A stretch of 11,147 nt of DNA from DATHBD01 sp035296325 (GTDB taxonomy: Bacteria > Actinomycetota > Actinomycetes > Mycobacteriales > Micromonosporaceae): the NCBI GenBank assembly GCA_035296325.1, contig DATHBD010000040.1:1-11147 (forward strand). Reading direction: 5' to 3'. Shown piece after piece: positions 6,471-11,147 of the stretch. The position numbers and the translations under genes were made by a program. The first letter of the stretch is position 1, and each line of letters opens with the position of its first letter. Under the pieces are notes generated by a model. That model did no database searches. It saw nothing but the letters and a program-made list of their open reading frames with translations, and had not been told where the DNA came from.

Positions 6471-6926
6471 ATGCGAAACACACTTGCCAAAATGCGGGAC
6501 CGGCGCGCCAGCGACGACCGCGGATTCACGTTGATTGAACTCCTGGTGGTCGTCGTGATCATCGGGGTTCTGGTCGCGATCGCCATTCCGGTCTACCTCA
6601 ACTACACCAAGGGCGCGCAAAAGAAGTCGGCCATTGCCGATGTTCGCAACGCGACGTTGACCGTAGAACTGTGTTACAGCGAGAACAACAGCAAGTACCC
6701 GACTGCCGGCACGCAGGGCAGCGGCGCCGACTTGAACAAGATGACCTTCACCGGATGTGCCAGCACGGCGGTCATATCGCCGGACGTGGTGCTGACCTAC
6801 ACCCCGGCCGGATCACCGGTTGCGTCGTACACGATCGTCGGACGCCACACCAACACCGACAAGCAGTACACCTACAGCAGCACGGCGGGTGGCTCGCCAG
6901 TGGAGAGCGCGTACGTCGCTCCCTAA
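6471..6926 (+). CDS. pilA: Type IV major pilin, second tandem copy
   Basis: This 151-residue prepilin starts at ATG 6471, with AGGAG at 6461-6465; the open frame back to 6348 includes the intergenic hairpin and is not coding. The leader ends DDRG, with cleavage after G18, mature F19 at +1 and E23 at +5. The hydrophobic helix is identical to that of the first copy, and both cysteines (68 and 96) are kept. Differences from copy one are mostly conservative and lie in the head: for example SESNST to SENNSK, GVDI to GADL, and PTGTP to PAGSP, together with three changes in the leader. A second subunit gene could give a mixed fibre, alternative fibres or antigenic change. The stop is 76 bases before the chosen pilD start. 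Confidence 0.95.
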   Translation: MRNTLAKMRDRRASDDRGFTLIELLVVVVIIGVLVAIAIPVYLNYTKGAQKKSAIADVRNATLTVELCYSENNSKYPTAGTQGSGADLNKMTFTGCASTAVISPDVVLTYTPAGSPVASYTIVGRHTNTDKQYTYSSTAGGSPVESAYVAP

Positions 6927-7002
6927 AGCGCAAACTTGGGGCAGGGAGTTCTTCAACACGCACCAGCGCGTCCCGCAACGCAGTAACGGATACAGGATGG
7001 TG

Positions 7003-7794
7003 ATGACCGTGGCACCAGCATTTGTGGCCATCACCATGCTCGGCTTGGCAGTCGGCTCGTTCCTCAACGTGGTGATCTACCGCGTTCCGAGGGACGAGTC
7101 GCTGCTGCGTCCGGGGTCACACTGTCCACACTGCGAAACCCCCATCAAGCCGTGGCACAACGTGCCGGTGCTCGGCTGGCTTCTGCTGCGCGGTCGGTGC
7201 GCGACCTGCCGGGAGCGGATCAGCGCCCGCTACCCGCTCGTCGAGCTTGGCACCGCGGCGCTCTTCGTCGCCGTGACAGCCCGGTTCGGGCTTACCGCGG
7301 AACTCCCGGCCTACCTCTACCTGGCCGCCATCGCGGTCGCACTGACGATGATCGACTTCGACGTGCGGCGGCTGCCGGACGCGATCGTGTTCCCCTCGTA
7401 CATCGTCGGGGCCTTGCTGTTGATCCCGGCCACCGTGGCCCACGCGGACTGGTGGTCCGCCGGACGCGGACTGCTCGCCATGGTCGCGTTGTTCTCGTTC
7501 TACCTCGCCATCACCCTGGTCTACCCCGGCGGCATGGGCTTCGGCGACGTCAAGCTGGCCGGCCTGCTGGGCCTCTATCTCGGTTGGCTCGGCTGGAGTT
7601 CGGTGCTGATCGGCACGTTCGCCGGCTTCCTGCTGGGCGGCCTGATGGGCGTCGCGCTCCTGGCCGCGAGGCGGGCGAGCCGCAAGTCCGCACTGCCGTT
7701 CGGCCCCTCCATGCTGGCCGGCGCCATGCTCGCGGTGTTCGCGACCAGCCCGATCGCGGCCTGGTACAGCTCACTGATCACCCCCACCATCTAG
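7003..7794 (+). CDS. pilD: Prepilin peptidase PilD (leader peptidase / N-methyltransferase)
   Basis: From ATG 7003 this is a 263-residue polytopic membrane aspartic protease that removes prepilin leaders after the glycine and is expected to methylate the new N-terminal residue. ATG 7003 is preferred because AGGA at 6994-6997 is five bases upstream. ATG 6997, also in frame, would add two residues, and the longer frame from 6820 overlaps the pilin gene and is unlikely. The N-terminal methylase-like segment has GSFLNVVIYRVPR and the zinc tetracysteine CPHC (41-44) and CATC (66-69). The catalytic aspartates lie in IDFDVRRLPD (117-126) and GMGFGDVKLAG (177-187, D182). About seven or eight hydrophobic segments follow the N-terminal helix. 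It probably serves both pilins and the minor prepilin at 10254. Confidence 0.95.
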   Translation: MTVAPAFVAITMLGLAVGSFLNVVIYRVPRDESLLRPGSHCPHCETPIKPWHNVPVLGWLLLRGRCATCRERISARYPLVELGTAALFVAVTARFGLTAELPAYLYLAAIAVALTMIDFDVRRLPDAIVFPSYIVGALLLIPATVAHADWWSAGRGLLAMVALFSFYLAITLVYPGGMGFGDVKLAGLLGLYLGWLGWSSVLIGTFAGFLLGGLMGVALLAARRASRKSALPFGPSMLAGAMLAVFATSPIAAWYSSLITPTI

Positions 7795-7837
7795 CCGATT
7801 TCCGCCACGCACACCGCACCACACCGAGGAGCACCTG

Positions 7838-8860
7838 ATGGCAACCGGAACACTGATCGGACTGGACATCGGCGCGATGTCCATCCGAGCGGTAGAAACA
7901 GACCGCGGCAAGGGCGGGCCGGTCATCACCAGCTTCGGCCAGACCCAACTTCCTCCCGGCACGGTGCGCAACGGCGTCATCCACGACGGGCCTGCCGTGA
8001 CCGCCGCGCTCAAGGAACTGTGGGGCACCAACCAGTTCGGCAGCCGCGATGTCATCCTCGGCCTGACCAACCCCCAGGTCGTCGTCCGGGAGATGTCGGT
8101 GTCGAATCTGCCCGGGCGAAAGATGCGTGACGCGCTGCCCTTCCAGGTCCGCGATATGCTCCCGCTCCCGGTCGAGCGCTCCATCCTGGACTTCTATCCA
8201 CTTGAGGATCCGGGCACGAACGAGATGGTGCGCGGGCTGCTGATCGCAGCCCCCAAGGACGCCGTGCTGGCCGCCATCGCGGCGATCGAGCTGGCCGGCC
8301 TGCGGGTCAGCAAGGTGGACCTCGCGTCGTTCGCCCTGCTGCGGGCGGCGTCACACCTCGACGGGCAGGTGGAGGCGATCGTCGACATCGGTGCCCAGGC
8401 CTCGAGCGTGATCGTCCACATCGACGGCGAGCCGCTGATCGTCCGGACGATTCCGCGCGGCGGCGCCGACATCACCGAGATGATGGCGACCCAGCTCGAG
8501 ATTCCGGCGGCCGACGCCGAGACGCTCAAGTGCCGGATCGGGCTGGTGTCCGACGCCGAACCCGACACGGCGAAGGTGATCCAGGAGGCCGTCCGGCCAT
8601 TGATCACCGAGATCCGGAGTTCGTTCGCTTATCTGACCACAAGTGACCGGCAGAGCAGAGTGACCAGACTTGCGTTGACCGGCGGCGGCTCGCTGCTACC
8701 CGGCCTCGCCGAGGCCCTCGGCACGCAACTCAATGTCGAGGTCGTCGCAGCGGATCCGGTGCAACGACTCCGTGACCGCGGCCGCGGCCGACACAACAGC
8801 CTGGAACGGTTCCGCTCCGCGGCAGCGGTAGCGATCGGCCTCACGTTGGGAGCGACCTGA
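7838..8860 (+). CDS. pilM: Actin-like pilus assembly protein PilM
   Basis: This 340-residue cytoplasmic ATP-binding protein of the actin/FtsA fold binds the PilN N-terminus. ATG 7838 follows GAGGAG at 7826-7831. Visible family signatures are the phosphate-1 loop GLDIGAMSIRAVE (8-20), FQVRDMLPLPVERSILDF (102-119), the central AGLRVSKVDLASFALLRA (153-170), phosphate-2 VDIGAQASSVIV (182-193) and the adenosine motif LTGGGSLLPGL (280-290). Length is near the usual 350. The stop overlaps the ATG of pilN by one base (TGATG), so the pair is translationally coupled, consistent with PilM and PilN acting as partners. The 43-base gap from pilD suggests the same transcript. Confidence 0.94.
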   Translation: MATGTLIGLDIGAMSIRAVETDRGKGGPVITSFGQTQLPPGTVRNGVIHDGPAVTAALKELWGTNQFGSRDVILGLTNPQVVVREMSVSNLPGRKMRDALPFQVRDMLPLPVERSILDFYPLEDPGTNEMVRGLLIAAPKDAVLAAIAAIELAGLRVSKVDLASFALLRAASHLDGQVEAIVDIGAQASSVIVHIDGEPLIVRTIPRGGADITEMMATQLEIPAADAETLKCRIGLVSDAEPDTAKVIQEAVRPLITEIRSSFAYLTTSDRQSRVTRLALTGGGSLLPGLAEALGTQLNVEVVAADPVQRLRDRGRGRHNSLERFRSAAAVAIGLTLGAT

Positions 8861-9609
8861 TGTCCACCATCCTGATGCCCGGAGAACCGGAAATCGACAT
8901 CGAACCGCAGGCGCGGATGCTGACGATCGCGGCGAACCTGCTTCCGCCCGAGCTGATCGAAGCGCGACAGAGCCGCACTTTGCGGCGCCTGGTCGTTACC
9001 GGGTTGGCCGGCTTCGTCGGCGTGCTGGCTGTGGCGTACGGCGTCGCCGCGGTCACCACGTCGGTCGCCCGCAGCAACCTGGAGGACTCACAGAGTCAGG
9101 CGCAGACACTGACGCAGCAGCAGCGGGACTTCGACGACGTTGTCCGGGTGCAGGCCGAGTCCGCTGCGATTCGTGGCCAGCTGGCCACCCTGCTGGCCAA
9201 CGACATGCAGTGGGCGCCGTTCCTCACCTCGCTTCAGGTGGCCGCGCCCCGAGGGGTACGGGTCACCACGGTGACCGGCGCCCTGGTGCCGCCACCGGCC
9301 GCCCCTGCACCCGATCCCGCCGCGACGGACGCGGCGGCTCGAGCCGGCACCGTCGCGGCACCACCGCCAAAGAGTGCCGCCCTGAAGGTGATCGGCAAGC
9401 TGACCATCAGCGGGAACGGCACCACCAAAGCTGACGTGGCGGCGTACATCGACGCGCTGGGGAAGGTGCCCGGCGTGGCAAATCCCATCCTCGGCAGCGC
9501 GACGCTGCTGGAAGGCGCATACGGGTTCACCATCCTGTTGGACATCACCAATGCTGTGCTCGACGGCCGATTCACACCCAAGACCACCACGAAGCCGGGG
9601 CAGAAATGA
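8860..9609 (+). CDS. pilN: Pilus alignment-complex protein PilN
   Basis: This is a 249-residue bitopic membrane protein. The cytoplasmic N-terminus carries ANLLPPELIEAR (25-36), the counterpart of the PilN INLLP motif that docks in PilM. One transmembrane helix lies at about 44-66, followed by a Gln-rich coiled-coil-like segment (71-112) and an extracytoplasmic domain (about 118-230). That domain is interrupted by a Pro/Ala-rich stretch at about 143-172 (VPPPAAPAPDPAATD and so on). The protein is longer than many PilN proteins (about 180-210), mostly because of this stretch and a 24-residue N-terminal lead. It begins in the TGATG overlap with pilM and ends in an ATGA overlap with pilO. Low sequence conservation means the assignment rests on motif, topology and gene order. 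Confidence 0.88.
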   Translation: MSTILMPGEPEIDIEPQARMLTIAANLLPPELIEARQSRTLRRLVVTGLAGFVGVLAVAYGVAAVTTSVARSNLEDSQSQAQTLTQQQRDFDDVVRVQAESAAIRGQLATLLANDMQWAPFLTSLQVAAPRGVRVTTVTGALVPPPAAPAPDPAATDAAARAGTVAAPPPKSAALKVIGKLTISGNGTTKADVAAYIDALGKVPGVANPILGSATLLEGAYGFTILLDITNAVLDGRFTPKTTTKPGQK

Positions 9610-10214
9610 TGCGCATCGGACCCGCCGACCGGATCTGGGTCATCGGCGGTGCGGTCAGTGTCGTCGCCGTGGTCGCCATGGGATGGTTCTTCCTGATCGG
9701 GCCGCAACTGAGCGAGGCGAGCGACCTGCGCAGTCAGGCGGCTGAGTCCGACACGCGGATCGCCGGCCTGGAGCAACGGCTGACCGAGCTGCGCAAGCAG
9801 AACGAGGACCTCCCGAGGTACCAGGCACAGCTTGCGGTCGACCAGCAGGCGCTGCCGAGCACGCCGTCCTCGGCGGATTTCCTTCGAGAGTTTCAGGTTA
9901 CCGGCCGGCGGACCGATGTAGTGGTCAGCGGGATCACCGTCGGGGCGCCCACCCAGGTCGTCGGCGGAGCGGCGGGCGTCAGCACGCTGCCGGTGATCCT
10001 CACGGCCAGCGGCAGCAGCAGCGGACTCAACGAACTCCTCGACGAGTTGCAGCAGCAGCGGCCGCGCGCCGTCCTGATCAACACCGCCAGTCTCGCGCCG
10101 GCCGGCGAAGCGGGCGGCCCGGTCACCTCCTACACCCTCACCGTCAACATGCAGGCCTTTGTGGCGGCGACGGGCGCCGCCACCGGCACCGAGCCTGCCA
10201 CCACGACGAACTGA
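9606..10214 (+). CDS. pilO: Pilus alignment-complex protein PilO
   Basis: This is a 202-residue bitopic membrane protein expected to dimerise with PilN outside the membrane. ATG 9606 overlaps the pilN stop as ATGA; the next codon is also ATG (9609) and may be used instead. The topology is short cytoplasmic N-terminus, one helix at about 10-32, coiled coil at about 36-70 (LRSQAAESDTRIAGLEQR), then a ferredoxin-like domain from about 86 (SSADFLREFQVTGRRTDVVV, then SSSGLNELLDELQQQRP). Length and layout fit PilO. The C-terminus ends in a Thr/Ala-rich tail (from about 187). No PilP gene follows; instead a minor prepilin gene starts 39 bases later. Confidence 0.88.
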   Translation: MMRIGPADRIWVIGGAVSVVAVVAMGWFFLIGPQLSEASDLRSQAAESDTRIAGLEQRLTELRKQNEDLPRYQAQLAVDQQALPSTPSSADFLREFQVTGRRTDVVVSGITVGAPTQVVGGAAGVSTLPVILTASGSSSGLNELLDELQQQRPRAVLINTASLAPAGEAGGPVTSYTLTVNMQAFVAATGAATGTEPATTTN

Positions 10215-10253
10215 CCCGCGACACCCCAATTCAACCCCGGCTCGGAGGAGTGC

Positions 10254-11147
10254 ATGCTCGCCCACAGCAACGGCGCGGTCCAACGACCGCACCCGACGCG
10301 TGGGAGAGCACTGCCCGAGCATGGCGCCGACGAGGGCTACAGCGTGCTCGAGATCATCGTGTCGATCAGTTTGATCAGCATCGTCATGGCGGCGTACAGC
10401 ACGTTCTTCGTCAACGCTCTCGCGGTGAACGCCGGCCAGGGCGCGAAGCAGGCCGCCGTGCAGGTCGCGGCGGGAGCGATGGAGCGGGTGCGTGCACTCA
10501 AGGGCGCCGCCATCACGGCCGGGCGCGACGAGGCGTCCACGCTCGCGCAGTGGGCCAGCCCGGTCGCCGGCGTCAGCCCGTACCTGGCACAGATGGGCAA
10601 GGCGTGGGACCTGACTCCGGAAGCGGGCGAGGCCGTCGCGCTGCCCACGCAGGAGGCCGCCCCGATCGTCGGTTACACACTGCACTGGTACATCGGCACG
10701 TGCTGGCAGCCCAAGGACACCGGCGGGGACTGCGTCAAGCCGCTCCTCACCGGCACCGCCGCGAGCAACGGCAAGGTTCCGTTCTTCGGCGTCGTCGTGG
10801 GCGTGACCTGGTCACACCGCAGCTGCCCGCTGTCAGCCTGCACCCATGTCGAGGCCACCCTGGTCAGCAACTCGCCCGACGACCCGCTCTTCCCCACCGG
10901 CCAGAGCCCGGTACCACCAGCGATCGACCCCACCCCACCCCAGGGCGGATCGGTCACCGCGACCGGCCTGATCGGCACCGGCCCGCTCTACTCCGGGTCC
11001 ACCACCATCAACCTGCTGCTGAACAAGGGAACCTCCGGCGTCGGCCTGGCCGACGACGGCTACCAACTGCACCGCGCCACCGGAACACTCGCCTCGATCG
11101 GCGGCACCGCGAACGGCACCTGCAGCGGATACGGCCTGTACACCCAG
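10254..11147 (+). CDS. Minor prepilin, PilV-like (3' end outside window)
   Basis: The frame is open from ATG 10254 to the last base, giving 298 codons with no stop. GGAGGAG at 10244-10250 supports the start. The 28-residue leader ends ADEG. Cleavage after G28 leaves Y29 as +1 (normally F or M) and E33 as the +5 glutamate (YSVLE). A hydrophobic helix follows to about 54. The body to about residue 214 resembles PilV-type minor pilins, with VVGVTWSHRSCPLSAC and ATLVSNSPDDPLF. A Pro-rich linker (PPAIDPTPPQGG, 221-232) leads to a second, apparently beta-rich, Gly/Thr-rich part (233-298) that runs off the window. Cysteines are at 150, 160, 191, 196 and 290. Such proteins sit in the pilus priming or tip complex. 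The C-terminal part could be an adhesive or capping domain, which is inference. Confidence 0.85.
   Translation, partial: MLAHSNGAVQRPHPTRGRALPEHGADEGYSVLEIIVSISLISIVMAAYSTFFVNALAVNAGQGAKQAAVQVAAGAMERVRALKGAAITAGRDEASTLAQWASPVAGVSPYLAQMGKAWDLTPEAGEAVALPTQEAAPIVGYTLHWYIGTCWQPKDTGGDCVKPLLTGTAASNGKVPFFGVVVGVTWSHRSCPLSACTHVEATLVSNSPDDPLFPTGQSPVPPAIDPTPPQGGSVTATGLIGTGPLYSGSTTINLLLNKGTSGVGLADDGYQLHRATGTLASIGGTANGTCSGYGLYTQ

Larger units (their letters stand above)
5876..6926 (+). repeat. Tandem duplication of the pilin gene
   Basis: Two complete pilin genes in direct orientation, each 151 codons, lie 139 bases apart. The proteins are 133/151 identical. The DNA differs at many third positions: about 11 synonymous changes within the 35 identical codons 19-53. 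Both are preceded by TCACAGGAG, a shared translation-initiation context. The duplication is therefore not recent, or it has escaped gene conversion while protein sequence was conserved. Confidence 0.9.

Noticed and set aside
9234..10685. Long minus-strand open frame (483 codons) opposite pilN, pilO and the minor prepilin
   Set aside because: It is antisense to three well-supported genes. Its product is Arg/Gly-rich without recognisable domains, as expected for a shadow frame in GC-rich DNA.

Overview
This window is high-GC DNA with actinobacterial gene habits: strong C/G preference at third codon positions, GTG starts, TGATG/ATGA gene junctions and GC-rich hairpin terminators without U-tracts. 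It carries most of a type IVa pilus (T4aP) locus. An ECF sigma factor with a C-terminal helical domain upstream, a LuxR-type response regulator, and pilM-N-O with no secretin gene in view all fit a monoderm actinobacterium. Micromonosporaceae is a reasonable guess, but the sequence alone does not prove it.

Layout, all on the + strand: (1) 2-283, the tail of an ECF42-like sigma factor, ended by a hairpin terminator. (2) 284-631, a 348-base gap with inverted repeats but no gene. (3) 632-1267, an orphan NarL/LuxR-type response regulator with an atypical receiver, closed by a strong hairpin at 1283-1319. (4) 1444-3108 pilB, the extension ATPase. (5) 3109-3363, a 255-base gap with an AT-rich patch and a CATTAC/GTAATG inverted repeat. 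(6) 3364-4548 pilT, the retraction ATPase, and 4554-5789 pilC, the platform protein. (7) Two tandem major-pilin genes at 5876-6331 and 6471-6926, separated by a very stable hairpin. (8) 7003-7794 pilD, the prepilin peptidase. (9) 7838-8860 pilM, 8860-9609 pilN and 9606-10214 pilO, translationally coupled. (10) From 10254 to the window end, an open-ended minor prepilin (PilV-like) of at least 298 residues.

How they work together: PilD cleaves the prepilin leaders and is expected to methylate the new N-terminus. PilC in the membrane, driven by PilB (assembly) and PilT (disassembly), polymerises and retracts pilin. PilM, PilN and PilO form the cytoplasmic and inner alignment complex. The minor prepilin at the end probably belongs to a priming or tip complex that continues beyond the window. 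Having both PilB and PilT implies a retractile pilus (twitching, adhesion or DNA uptake) rather than a simple type II-like pseudopilus.

The most interesting points are the two 151-residue pilins (88% identical, yet well diverged at synonymous sites), the 19-position hairpin between them, the unusual minor prepilin, the degenerate receiver of the response regulator, and the loss of c-di-GMP-binding signature residues in the PilB N-terminus. The machinery is recognisable as T4aP. I see no wholly unknown system here.
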